DNA of 64,000 nucleotides from an uncultured Paracoccaceae bacterium (GTDB taxonomy: Bacteria > Bacteroidota > Bacteroidia > Flavobacteriales > Flavobacteriaceae), in contig CALSPC010000003.1 in assembly GCA_943788135.1 (NCBI GenBank), forward strand, positions 186,001 through 250,000, in the 5' to 3' direction. Below the pieces are notes generated by a model. That model made no database searches. It was not told where the DNA came from and saw only the letters and a program-made list of their open reading frames with translations. The position numbers were made by a program, and so were the translations under genes. Each line of letters begins with the position of its first letter. Position 1 is the first letter of the stretch. Below, piece after piece: positions 29,579-38,242 of the stretch.

Positions 29579-29761
29579 TTATTTTTTGTCGTCTTTTATG
29601 GGAAATCTGCCTTGATTTCCAATCCCGTCCATATCAATCTCATCGTATGCGTTCTGATGTTGATTTCGCTGTATTCTGTGTTGCCTCGAAACGATTGTCA
29701 ACAAAAAATAGACATACACTATAAATATAATAAACCCGAAAATAAATATAAGTAAATTCAT
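29579..29761 (-). CDS. single-span small membrane protein
   Basis: 60 residues from the ATG at 29761, which overlaps the end of the next gene upstream (ATGA). One N-terminal hydrophobic helix (about 3-24) is followed by a polar tail rich in Asn, Gln and His (RQHRIQRNQHQNAYDE). A longer upstream start is possible but would begin inside the neighbouring gene. Function unknown. Confidence 0.5.
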   Translation of the reverse strand: MNLLIFIFGFIIFIVYVYFLLTIVSRQHRIQRNQHQNAYDEIDMDGIGNQGRFPIKDDKK

Positions 29762-29931
29762 CTTTTTCTTCTTCTTTGTCTTATGGCAATAGAAAGTGAT
29801 AAAATCGATGGTACCCAAATACCTACAAAAATGCCTTCAAGTTTATTTCCTGTAAACCAAAGTGTGATAGACATCAAAAAAGAAATGAATGCAAGTAAAA
29901 TAGGATAGTAGGCTTCAATAAAATCTTTCAT
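29758..29931 (-). CDS. two-span small membrane protein
   Basis: 57 residues from the ATG at 29931, MKDFIEAYYPILLAF, with two hydrophobic helices and a basic end RQRRRKR. It overlaps the following gene by four bases, so both are made from one message. Function unknown. Confidence 0.5.
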   Translation of the reverse strand: MKDFIEAYYPILLAFISFLMSITLWFTGNKLEGIFVGIWVPSILSLSIAIRQRRRKR

Positions 29932-30268
29932 TGTTTTTTTCTTAAAACTAATTAAGATTATATGTAAAAATGTTACAAAACTCATAAATTTTTAACAGAT
30001 ATGTTAAAATTATAACTAAAATATTGAGGTTTTAATAGAGTTTAAATCAGGATTTACCATTGCTTTTTAAATGTTAAAGCGGATGAGTGTTCTATAAATG
30101 GATTTAAGAGATTTATAATTTATGACCTATATCGTTGAATTTTTTGTTTCCACAGATCTTTTCATTTTTTGTTTAATATTTAATAAAAATAGTGTTTTTA
30201 TAATTTTACGATGTTATAACGTTAAGCAAAGCTCATAAAACGATGTTCTTAATTCTGCAAAGAGCCTA

Positions 30269-30436
30269 CTATTCATAACAATAGTCATCTCCTTCATTGT
30301 AAGAATTAAATACCTCTTCGCTCACCACCAAGTTTACATCTGCATAGCCATTACGAGGATCATCAGCGTCTGAATTGGAAAGGTCAGAATCCCCTGCTAA
30401 ATGCAAGGGTTTGTAATATATTAAATTGATAAATAA
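30269..30436 (-). pseudogene. C-terminal gene remnant
   Basis: Within the 610-base gap 29932-30541, an open minus-strand frame of about 55 codons without a start reads YYKPLHLAGDSDLSNSDADD and ends SYNEGDDYCYE at the TAG 30271-30269. The acidic composition and clean end look like the last part of a secreted or lipoprotein gene. The rest of the gap left of it (29932-30268) holds only AT-rich sequence without a supportable feature. Confidence 0.35.
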
Positions 30437-30487
30437 TTAAAAAGCTCGAACTGCACGCACATTAGCCAGGGAGGTATACCTCCTTCT
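30437..30487 (-). pseudogene. tiny C-terminal remnant resembling DUF1566 / paralogous-domain proteins
   Basis: About 16 codons ending YTSLANVRAVRAF then TAA at 30439-30437. The end VRAVRAF is what I would expect at the end of DUF1566-type (Fibrobacter major paralogous domain) surface proteins of Bacteroidetes. Only this end remains, adjoining the previous remnant, which suggests deletion of larger genes here. Confidence 0.35.
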
Positions 30488-30541
30488 TTAATTTCAAGGT
30501 CATTAAATTTACTTAATTGAGATTTCACAAAACCTATTCAA

Positions 30542-31792
30542 TTATTTAAAATAATTATTAAAAAAATGAATGTTTATATAGGGGTAATTTAAGTCTTTAA
30601 TTATTTTAATATAATCACTTTTTATTTGTATTTTATTCTTTGTATGACTTTCGTCAGCATGAAGATATATAAGATATAAAGTTCTTATAAAATCCATATA
30701 TCCATCAGTACAATCATTAGGGCTAAATAACTTTTTAAATCTATTTTCATTCAATTTATCTCCCTCCATCCTATAGAAAAATAAACACATTAAAAAAAAA
30801 ATATTTAAATGGAATTTCTGATATAAAAATAAGGTCTTAGGTTCTACTACAATTTTAGATATCAGGGTAGACATTAAAAACCTATTCTTAGTTAAAATAG
30901 CCGCTAAGAACAACTCGAAACTATAATCAATTAAAGTATTTTTTTTTGAATGAATTTTAAAATAATTATTGATAACTAATTCATTATTAAAATTTTTATC
31001 CTTCAAAAAGAATAAAGCAAAAAGTCTACTGCACAAAATTGGATGTAAATTCTTTGAGTAAATCAATTCTAACTTTACTGTTTTTATATTTTTTTTATTT
31101 AAAAAATTCTTAAATTCTAACAATGCATTTGCAAATAATTTTATTTCTGTATTTTTATGGGTACTCTTCACAACTTTCGCAGCATTTCCATAATACCTGT
31201 TGAGATTAGTATAATCTACAAAAGTTGAAAACACAATTTTAATAAAGTTAATATTAGACAGGAGAGCATTGTCAGTTTTGTTGAATGTGCTTAATAAAAG
31301 CCCAATAGAGTTTCCTATGTACAAGATTTCTGAATATGAGAAATTATCGTGTTTAAGGGCTTCTAATTGAAATATTTTATTAATCAGTTTATAATTTTTA
31401 TGATGGAGTAATTCACGTATTAAAATAATTATAAAATTATTGAAGTTTTCACTACTTTTTTTGGTATCATTAATTAATTCAATAATCTCCAATTGATCCA
31501 TTTTAGAAATAATTCTAAAGACTTGGAAATTTAAATTATTACTGTTCTCAAAATTATAGGTTTGTATGAAATGAAAATAGTTATTGTAACCTATGAATTT
31601 AGCTAGAGTGTTTAATGTTTTAGTATTTGGTTTTGTAGACGCATTTAAACCATAGACTCTTTTTATAGTGCTGTAACTTATTTCAACATCCAAAGATTCT
31701 AAAATAGCATCTGATATTAATTGACAGTCTCCTCTAGTTTTTACAGTTCTACCTATTTTAGTTTCTACTAACTTTTTTAAAATGTTTAGCAT
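30542..31792 (-). CDS. AT-rich protein of unknown function, possible N-terminal DNA-binding domain
   Basis: 416 residues, rich in Asn, Lys, Ile and Phe; the DNA is visibly more AT-rich than the core genes. The first 80 residues (TRGDCQLISDAILESL, then ISYSTIKRVYGL and TLNTLAKFIGYNNYFHF) look like a helix-turn-helix-type start seen in uncharacterised Bacteroidetes regulators; the rest is all-helical, possibly repeat-like. It is divergent from the operon that starts at 31871 with only 78 bases between, so it could control that operon. This is inference from position. Confidence 0.5.
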   Translation of the reverse strand: MLNILKKLVETKIGRTVKTRGDCQLISDAILESLDVEISYSTIKRVYGLNASTKPNTKTLNTLAKFIGYNNYFHFIQTYNFENSNNLNFQVFRIISKMDQLEIIELINDTKKSSENFNNFIIILIRELLHHKNYKLINKIFQLEALKHDNFSYSEILYIGNSIGLLLSTFNKTDNALLSNINFIKIVFSTFVDYTNLNRYYGNAAKVVKSTHKNTEIKLFANALLEFKNFLNKKNIKTVKLELIYSKNLHPILCSRLFALFFLKDKNFNNELVINNYFKIHSKKNTLIDYSFELFLAAILTKNRFLMSTLISKIVVEPKTLFLYQKFHLNIFFLMCLFFYRMEGDKLNENRFKKLFSPNDCTDGYMDFIRTLYLIYLHADESHTKNKIQIKSDYIKIIKDLNYPYINIHFFNNYFK

Positions 31793-31870
31793 TTTATATT
31801 ATGAATCAATTATGAATCAAATATAATATTCATATACTATATTTTTAAAAAATAAATTAAATATTTTAGA

Positions 31871-32722
31871 ATGGCAAAAGATTATACAAAATACAAGTTT
31901 GAAGACTGGAAAAAAGGTATTGCAAAATCAAGGATGGTTCAAAAAGTTGTGGAGCACTATGCAAGTACAATGGATATGAATTATGAGGAATTAAAAGAGC
32001 AATGGTGGGATGATATTCAAGGAGGTAAAGGCATTATAAGAAAGGTTTCAGAAATTGATTCAAAAAATGAACGAAATTATTACATAAACGCTCCGATCAC
32101 ATTAAAAGATGGGACCAAAATAGCCGTTTGTAACCAATGGGGAAAAGAAAATTTTTCAAATTTTATTTTACATGCAGGGTTGTTGAATTATAAAATTATT
32201 GCAGATGTTGCAGATGAAAATGAAGTAAGTGACGAGGAACTGACCCAAGAAAAAGTTTCGACAGTTGAAGAAAAGTTAGCAATTCAAGAAACAGTAGAGG
32301 GTTCAATAAATTGGAAGTTGCCACATGCCCTCGCATTTGTTATAAGACATACCATGTTAGCAGATGGAGAGGTAATTGAAGGTGAAATGAATTGGATGCA
32401 TGTTGCTTTTGATGAGTATGACGAACAAGGAATTGCAGTTCGTGATGTATGGGATGACGTAGATAGCCAATCTCAAATTTTCTGGAAAATGGGAAAACAT
32501 AACGCCCTTTTGGTGAACTCTATTAATTTTTTAGCGGATCATCTTGACAACTCTCAAAAATCAAGACTTATTGAAATTCTAATACAAATCTGTGCTCAAG
32601 ATAATTTAATCGCTAAGAATGAGTATGTAACGCTATTGTTGGTTGCTAATAATATTTATGACGGTGCAGCTTATCCTATAAGACAGGTATTAGATAATGC
32701 AGGTTTAACAATAGAAGAATAA
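31871..32722 (+). CDS. protein with DYTKY-type N-terminal domain and TerB-like C-terminal domain
   Basis: 283 residues. Residues 1-110 (MAKDYTKYKFE, then IQGGKGIIRK, DGTKIAVCNQWGKENFSNF) are clearly related to the start of the protein at 33282. Residues about 145-283 are helical with VIRHTMLADGEVIEGEMNWM, resembling the acidic metal-binding helices of TerB-like domains. Function unknown. First gene of a tight run (stop to next ATG zero bases) in the accessory region, divergent from the AT-rich gene at 30542. Confidence 0.55.
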   Translation: MAKDYTKYKFEDWKKGIAKSRMVQKVVEHYASTMDMNYEELKEQWWDDIQGGKGIIRKVSEIDSKNERNYYINAPITLKDGTKIAVCNQWGKENFSNFILHAGLLNYKIIADVADENEVSDEELTQEKVSTVEEKLAIQETVEGSINWKLPHALAFVIRHTMLADGEVIEGEMNWMHVAFDEYDEQGIAVRDVWDDVDSQSQIFWKMGKHNALLVNSINFLADHLDNSQKSRLIEILIQICAQDNLIAKNEYVTLLLVANNIYDGAAYPIRQVLDNAGLTIEE

Positions 32723-33251
32723 ATGAAGAAATTAGAAATAGAAGTATTAGGTTCCATGTATCAAGATTGGGATAATGAAGAATTTAGTTGGGATGTAGAT
32801 AATATCATTAAAGTTAAGGTAGATAACGAACTAGCTATCAATAAACGCTTTGGAGAGTTTACAGTTGACGAAGACGAAACCGATTTGGATAATGGAATCT
32901 ATAAACCAGCTATTTTGCCAAGCTATTATTTAATAGATTATGTCGGTTCTTGTTCTGTTAAAACAGAGTCTGGAGATACTATAACCATACCTTATGCTTA
33001 TTGCAATTTAAAAAGCGAAGGTAACGTAACTATCAAGTACGGTAAATGGCACCTTAAGGGCAGAATTAGAAGTTGAAAATGAATTTAAATTGAGTGATTT
33101 GGTTATTGTTCGTTTAGATAATTTGATTAATGCTATTGAATCTGGTGAACCTGGATTTGCCTCGCTTATATTATTGCCAGGTAAAGGAGCAATTAAGTTT
33201 AATGAAGTTGCTTCCAACGTAAAAGACACTTATGAATGTACAATTGAATAA
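32723..33251 (+). pseudogene. small acidic protein of unknown function, frame broken by a +1 shift
   Basis: The first frame (32723-33076, 117 residues) starts MKKLEIEVLGSMYQDWDNEE directly after the previous stop. From about 33030 the +1 frame is open and reads VNGTLRAELEVENEFKLSDL on to a TAA at 33251. The natural protein would be about 175 residues, with the join near YG/VNGTL: dropping one G of TACGGTAAATGG at 33041-33042 restores it. The two halves have matching acidic composition and codon use. No family recognised. Part of the operon 31871-38595. Confidence 0.6.
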
Positions 33252-33281
33252 ATTTTAAAACAAAAAAATAGACAAAATATT

Positions 33282-34535
33282 ATGGCAAGAGATTATACAA
33301 AATATACCGTAGAAGGTTTAGGAGAAAACCTTAACAAAAGGCAATTAGTTTTTGCAATCGTAAAAGATTGGGCAGCTAAGAATAAACCTTCCTTAGAAGC
33401 ATTACAAACCGCTTTTCCTGATAGTATTCAGGGAAGCAAAGGCGTTATTGCTAAAAAAGATGCAGGCGTAAAAGAAAGGGACTTCTATATGGATGCGCCT
33501 TTCACTTTATCGGATGGAACAGCAATAGTTGCTTGCAGACAATGGGGAAAAGATAATTTCCCTAATTTTCTTAAACATGCCGAAACTTTAGGATATACAA
33601 TTATTTCCCAAACAAATACCACAACAGAAAAAGTAAAGGAATCGCCAGCGGCTAAACCTGAAACCTTAAAGGAAATAAACATCAATATCAGCGGTTCTAT
33701 AACAAATTATATGTTTGGACTTTTAGGAGATGAAGCTTATGCTGAGTGCGAAAAAGCAATGTCTTTTGCCATAGATGATGATATTGAAACTATGGAGGAG
33801 TTTGTAAAAATGTATTATGAAACAACCTTGTACGGTGGCGATGGCATGGAGATATTTAAGGAAAGTATTGATATGGAAAAATTCAATTCAAATTGCCCTT
33901 TATTATCCAATTTTTTAGCCACAGTTGAGGAAGGTGATGCAGGTCATCTTCAATTTTATGAAGAGATTTTGGATATGAATTTAAGAGATGAGGTTAACTT
34001 TATAGAAGATGATGCTGCCATAACTATCACTGTAGATGGAGAAGAAATTGTACCACAACAAAAGTTAGTTGATTTTTTGGGTGAAATAGAATTATTTGTA
34101 GAGGAAGATGACGACCCTAAAGCTGTAGCGATGGTAAAAGCTTTTTGGGATAAAAATGGTGCTAAATTCAATATGGAAGATAGAGATGAACATACTATTA
34201 ATAAAGCTGAAAACGGTGTGCTATTACTTCCTGAATGGATTGAGCCAACAGGTTTAGCCGCTTACAATACTCGCGAACGCAACATAACAGCTGAACATGA
34301 TAATATAGTTGATTTTGATTTCTACTTTAAAGCAGCTGATTTTGATGTATCAAAATTAGCCTTTTTTGGTTTTGCTAATACTGATTTTCACCACTCATTC
34401 CCCGATTATGTTGGTAGTTATTTAGCATACGACAATAATATTATACGACCAGACCAGAATATACATAGAGATAAGGGCTTTATTTTACATTATGAAGACA
34501 ACGCTAAATCTTACAATTATTTGATTGAAGGCTAA
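33282..34535 (+). CDS. protein with DYTKY-type N-terminal domain, unknown C-terminal region
   Basis: 417 residues. Residues 1-110 (MARDYTKYTVEGLGENLNKR, then DSIQGSKGVIAK, DGTAIVACRQWGKDNFPNF, AETLGYTII) match the first domain of the protein at 31871, so the two are paralogous by domain. The remaining 300 residues are very acidic (for example FVEEDDDPKAVAMV) and end with an aromatic-rich section. No family recognised. Its last base is the first base of the next gene, so translation is coupled. Confidence 0.55.
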   Translation: MARDYTKYTVEGLGENLNKRQLVFAIVKDWAAKNKPSLEALQTAFPDSIQGSKGVIAKKDAGVKERDFYMDAPFTLSDGTAIVACRQWGKDNFPNFLKHAETLGYTIISQTNTTTEKVKESPAAKPETLKEININISGSITNYMFGLLGDEAYAECEKAMSFAIDDDIETMEEFVKMYYETTLYGGDGMEIFKESIDMEKFNSNCPLLSNFLATVEEGDAGHLQFYEEILDMNLRDEVNFIEDDAAITITVDGEEIVPQQKLVDFLGEIELFVEEDDDPKAVAMVKAFWDKNGAKFNMEDRDEHTINKAENGVLLLPEWIEPTGLAAYNTRERNITAEHDNIVDFDFYFKAADFDVSKLAFFGFANTDFHHSFPDYVGSYLAYDNNIIRPDQNIHRDKGFILHYEDNAKSYNYLIEG

Positions 34536-34978
34536 TGAAATTACTTTTTATAGATTTAGATGGTGTTGTGGCAGACTTTGTGTCTGCCATGAACACGCAT
34601 CCTAAAAAAGAGATTTCACCTTATGATGAGCACCCAGATACTATACCCCACATTTTTAGAGATTTAAAACCAATAAAAGGTGCTATAAAAGCCGTAAATA
34701 TACTTTTAGATGCTACTAATTATAACGTTTATTTTTTATCTACAGCGCCATGGGACAATCCATCGGCTTGGACCGATAAACGCCTTTGGATTGAAGAACA
34801 ATTTGGTGAAAAAATTAACAGAAAATTGATCTTAACGCATCGAAAAGATTTGGTTAAAGGCGATATATTAATTGATGATAGACCAAATAACGGAGCAAAA
34901 GACTTTGAAGGAGAACTGATTACATTTGGTTCTCATAAATATCCCAATTGGGATGCTGTATTACATTATTTAGTATGA
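34535..34978 (+). CDS. 5'(3')-deoxyribonucleotidase-like HAD phosphatase
   Basis: 147 residues. The HAD nucleophile motif is at the N-terminus, FIDLDGVVADF (the two aspartates of DxDG/V type); motif II is in FLSTAPW, the lysine in ILTHRKDLVKGD, and motif III is LIDDRPNNGA. The family (NT5C) hydrolyses nucleoside monophosphates. Its stop overlaps an ATG that starts a truncated copy of the DUF2779 gene beginning. Its role here could be nucleotide clean-up linked to the nuclease genes, but that is inference. Confidence 0.75.
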   Translation: MKLLFIDLDGVVADFVSAMNTHPKKEISPYDEHPDTIPHIFRDLKPIKGAIKAVNILLDATNYNVYFLSTAPWDNPSAWTDKRLWIEEQFGEKINRKLILTHRKDLVKGDILIDDRPNNGAKDFEGELITFGSHKYPNWDAVLHYLV

Positions 34979-35043
34979 AAGCACTATGTAAATCTCGATT
35001 TAAACAAGGCTTATATTATTCCCAGGTACACGGGGGTGATTAA
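34975..35043 (+). pseudogene. truncated duplicate of the DUF2779 gene start
   Basis: ATGAAAGCACTA at 34975 starts a 22-codon frame (MKALCKSRFKQGL, then YYSQVHGGD and TAA). Its first 39 bases match the start of the gene at 36245 in 36 positions. It overlaps the HAD gene stop as ATGA, the arrangement expected if DUF2779 originally followed directly. After the match the sequence is unrelated. The DNA between (35044-35132) holds nothing else I can support. Confidence 0.75.
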
Positions 35044-35132
35044 TTTCTCACAATTAGTCTAAAATATCTGAATAATTAAATGAAAAATGATGCTTTTGAT
35101 CACAACTATAAACTTAATTAAACTAAAAAGGA

Positions 35133-36227
35133 ATGAGTAACTATTTAAAGATTATGGATAATCTTGTCCAGAATCCGTTTACCTCTATACACGTTATTGA
35201 CAAAGAAAAGTTTCATACAGGGATGCTTAAACTACTGTTAGAGTATTGTCAAGCTAACAATATCGAACATAAACTATTTAAAAATAACACTTTACATAAG
35301 CTAGAATGTGATTTAGAAACCAAGTCGGTTGACTTGTTAGTTACGCAAGTAAGTCATACAAAAGAAATCCATATAACTATAATTGAGGCTAAGTTTAAAA
35401 CAGGTTTGCATGTGACTGATTATAAAAACAAAGTTGTGTCTCAAATTCAAAAATACGCATATACGCATCCAGAAGCAAGTGAGGGTATAGTAGTTTCATT
35501 GTTTAAAGAGAGTACAGATTTAAGTATAGAAAAACATGAATTTATTAAGCAGTTCAAAAACATCACATTTACAAATCAGGTGTTAGATTTGATAAATAAA
35601 GCACTTAAACATTCCAATAAAGATTCTATTCATGTTTATAATCTTCTTGTTATATGGGGAAATTATCTGAAAGATTTAAAGGGTATTGTTAATGAGTTTG
35701 AAAAGCAAAAACTAAATTTAATAGCTATTGAAAATTTAAAAGCCAATTTACAGAAACTTAGGTTAAAAGGAGTTTTTCAGCAATATCGAATGAACTTAGT
35801 TAAAGAAAAAGTAGATAAGCTTATTAATTCAGATAAAATATCTAAAGGTAAATTGGGGAATACCCATGGTAATGCTTTTTTGCATCATGAAATAACATTT
35901 GGAAAAAACGATTTTAACTTTGAAAAATATGGTATTCAATGGCAAAATGGAAAGCTTAAATTTTATATAGAATTAAAAAATAAAGGAAATAAAATTGAGC
36001 GAAGAGATTCAGCTCTTGAAGAAATTGGAACTTTCCTGCATAATAATTTTTTTAAGGAAAACGAACTACCAAAAAATGTAAAAAGAAACGGAAAATTTAA
36101 GTCTTTTAATATTGCTAAAGTTGAAGAATTTTCAGATTTAAATATATTGCCAAATCAAATGGCTGATAGTTTAAATTATTTAGTGAATAATGCAGAAAGA
36201 ATTTTAGAATTTACTGCACAAAATTAA
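35133..36227 (+). CDS. PD-(D/E)XK nuclease superfamily protein
   Basis: 364 residues. The likely catalytic core is Asp67 in SVDLLV, then Glu85 and Lys87 in TIIEAKFKTG, preceded by a helical start (FTSIHVIDKEKFHTGMLK), as in the PDDEXK_4 type of predicted restriction-like nucleases. The C-terminal part (220-364) is lysine-rich and may bind DNA. It sits between the two copies of the DUF2779 start, so it looks inserted. No methylase partner is near. Target unknown. Confidence 0.7.
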   Translation: MSNYLKIMDNLVQNPFTSIHVIDKEKFHTGMLKLLLEYCQANNIEHKLFKNNTLHKLECDLETKSVDLLVTQVSHTKEIHITIIEAKFKTGLHVTDYKNKVVSQIQKYAYTHPEASEGIVVSLFKESTDLSIEKHEFIKQFKNITFTNQVLDLINKALKHSNKDSIHVYNLLVIWGNYLKDLKGIVNEFEKQKLNLIAIENLKANLQKLRLKGVFQQYRMNLVKEKVDKLINSDKISKGKLGNTHGNAFLHHEITFGKNDFNFEKYGIQWQNGKLKFYIELKNKGNKIERRDSALEEIGTFLHNNFFKENELPKNVKRNGKFKSFNIAKVEEFSDLNILPNQMADSLNYLVNNAERILEFTAQN

Positions 36228-36244
36228 AATTATCTTTTCAATAA

Positions 36245-38242
36245 ATGAAAGCACTATCAAAATCACGATTTAAACAAGGCTTAGAGTGCCCAAACAAACT
36301 TTATTTTTCAAACAATAAAGAAGTGTATCATAATGTGAAAAATGAAGACCCGTTTTTGCAAGCCCTTGCAAGCGGTGGTTTTCAAGTTGAGGAATACGCA
36401 CGATTACAATACCCTGGTGGTGTCTTAATTGAAGATCCACAAGACCGAAAAATCTATGATTACCAAGATTTGGCAGACCAAACATCTGAGCTTCTAAAGC
36501 ATGAAAATGTGGTAATCTATGAAGCCGCTTTTTATATCGATGATTTATTCATAAGAACAGATGTTCTTGTCAAAAAAGGGATTCATATTCAGCTCATAGA
36601 AGTTAAGGCAAAATCTCTTGACCCAAGAGAAAACTACAATTTTGTGGGAAAGTCAAAAAAAATAGTGAGCAGCTGGAAGCCCTATCTTTTTGATTTGGCT
36701 TTTCAAACCTATGTTACAAAACTTTGTTTACCTACCTATACAATTACTCCATATTTATGCTTGGTTGATAAAACAAAATCTGCAACTGTAGATGGATTAA
36801 ATCAGTTTTTTAGAGTCAAAAAAGACCCTAATAACCGAACCGGTGTAAAGGTTAAAATTGATGATATAAGCCAGCTGGGTGAAAATATATTACATCAAGA
36901 AAACTTATCTGAAGTGGTTTCAAAAATACATAATGGAGATTATACGTATTATGATAATTTAAACTTTCATGAAGCTGTAAAGTTATTATCAGAGATTCGC
37001 ATGCAAAATTATTATCCAAACTGGCCTGCTCAATTTTCGGCTTGTAAAAAATGTGAATTTAAAAAAGACGATAGTGAGAAAGGTAAGATAAAACAATCTG
37101 GATTTGAGCATTGTTTTAAAACACAATACCAATGGACAGACCAGGATTTTAAAAACCCCACTATTTTTAATATTTGGGATTTAAAAGATCCAAAATTAAT
37201 GGAGCAAGGCAAGTTGTTTAAATCACAGCTCACACCAGAAGATATTAAATACAAAGAGGCGGCCGGAAAACTTAGCCGTACAGAGCGTCAATGGTTACAA
37301 ATTGAAAAAGAACGTAATGATGATTTTACCGAGTTTGTTGATATAGAAGGTTTAAAAGCCGAAATGGACACTTGGGTATATCCACTTCATTTTATTGATT
37401 TTGAAACCTCTACAGTGCCACTACCGTTCCATACGGGTCGTAAACCCTATGAGCAAATAGCCTTTCAGTTTTCACATCATATTTATCATGAAGATGGCCG
37501 TATAGAACATGCAAACGAATATATAAACGCTACTGCTGGCGAGTTTCCAAATTTTGAATTTGTTGAATCTTTGCAACAAGCCTTATCAAAGGATGAAGGA
37601 ACTATTTTTAAATTTGCGACCCACGAAAATACGATACTCAATGCCATTAGAGCGCAACTCAAAGCCAGTGATGCCTCTAACAAAGAATCACTTATTTCAT
37701 TTATTGAAACTATTAGCCATCCCACAAACGACAATCCAGACCCTTGGATAGTGCCAACAAGAAAACAAAACCAGGGTACACGAGATATGGTAGACCTTTG
37801 TAAGGTAATTATTAAGTACTATTACAACCCTAATACTTTTGGTTCAAATTCCATTAAAAAAGTGCTGCCTGCCGTGTTAAAGTCTAGCCAGTTTGTTCAA
37901 AAAAAATACAGTAAACCTATTGGAGCCATTGCGGTGAGCAGTAAAAACCTTCCAGATGATCATATTTGGCTAACAAAGCGGGAGAACGAAATTATTAGTC
38001 CCTACAAAACCTTACCTCCAGTATATGACAATATAAGTCAAGAAGAGATTGAAGCTAGATTGTCTAACATTGAAAATGTTGATGATGGAGGAGCTGCACT
38101 AACAGCCTATGGAAAGACACAGTATACCGATATGACTGAAAAGGAAAGACAAGACATATCAGATGCATTAAAACGTTATTGTGAGTTAGATACCTTGGCG
38201 ATGGTGATGATCTATGAACATTTAAAATCAATAGTGAAATGA
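36245..38242 (+). CDS. DUF2779 protein: Cas4-like nuclease plus DEDD-like exonuclease domain
   Basis: 665 residues. The N-terminal half has a PD-(D/E)XK core (Asp106 in IRTDVLV, Glu119 and Lys121 in IEVKAKS) and four cysteines at about 15, 267, 270 and 290, the layout of Cas4/AddB iron-sulfur nucleases. From about residue 380, HFIDFETSTVP followed by QIAFQFSHHI resembles an RNase H-like 3'-5' exonuclease (DEDD), the DUF2779 region. It is thus a two-nuclease protein. It overlaps the next gene by four bases. Function unproven. Confidence 0.75.
   Translation: MKALSKSRFKQGLECPNKLYFSNNKEVYHNVKNEDPFLQALASGGFQVEEYARLQYPGGVLIEDPQDRKIYDYQDLADQTSELLKHENVVIYEAAFYIDDLFIRTDVLVKKGIHIQLIEVKAKSLDPRENYNFVGKSKKIVSSWKPYLFDLAFQTYVTKLCLPTYTITPYLCLVDKTKSATVDGLNQFFRVKKDPNNRTGVKVKIDDISQLGENILHQENLSEVVSKIHNGDYTYYDNLNFHEAVKLLSEIRMQNYYPNWPAQFSACKKCEFKKDDSEKGKIKQSGFEHCFKTQYQWTDQDFKNPTIFNIWDLKDPKLMEQGKLFKSQLTPEDIKYKEAAGKLSRTERQWLQIEKERNDDFTEFVDIEGLKAEMDTWVYPLHFIDFETSTVPLPFHTGRKPYEQIAFQFSHHIYHEDGRIEHANEYINATAGEFPNFEFVESLQQALSKDEGTIFKFATHENTILNAIRAQLKASDASNKESLISFIETISHPTNDNPDPWIVPTRKQNQGTRDMVDLCKVIIKYYYNPNTFGSNSIKKVLPAVLKSSQFVQKKYSKPIGAIAVSSKNLPDDHIWLTKRENEIISPYKTLPPVYDNISQEEIEARLSNIENVDDGGAALTAYGKTQYTDMTEKERQDISDALKRYCELDTLAMVMIYEHLKSIVK

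Noticed and set aside
29762-29818. Longer start for the 60-residue membrane protein
   Set aside because: It would begin inside the upstream small gene and add a lysine-rich non-conserved stretch; the ATGA overlap start is better.
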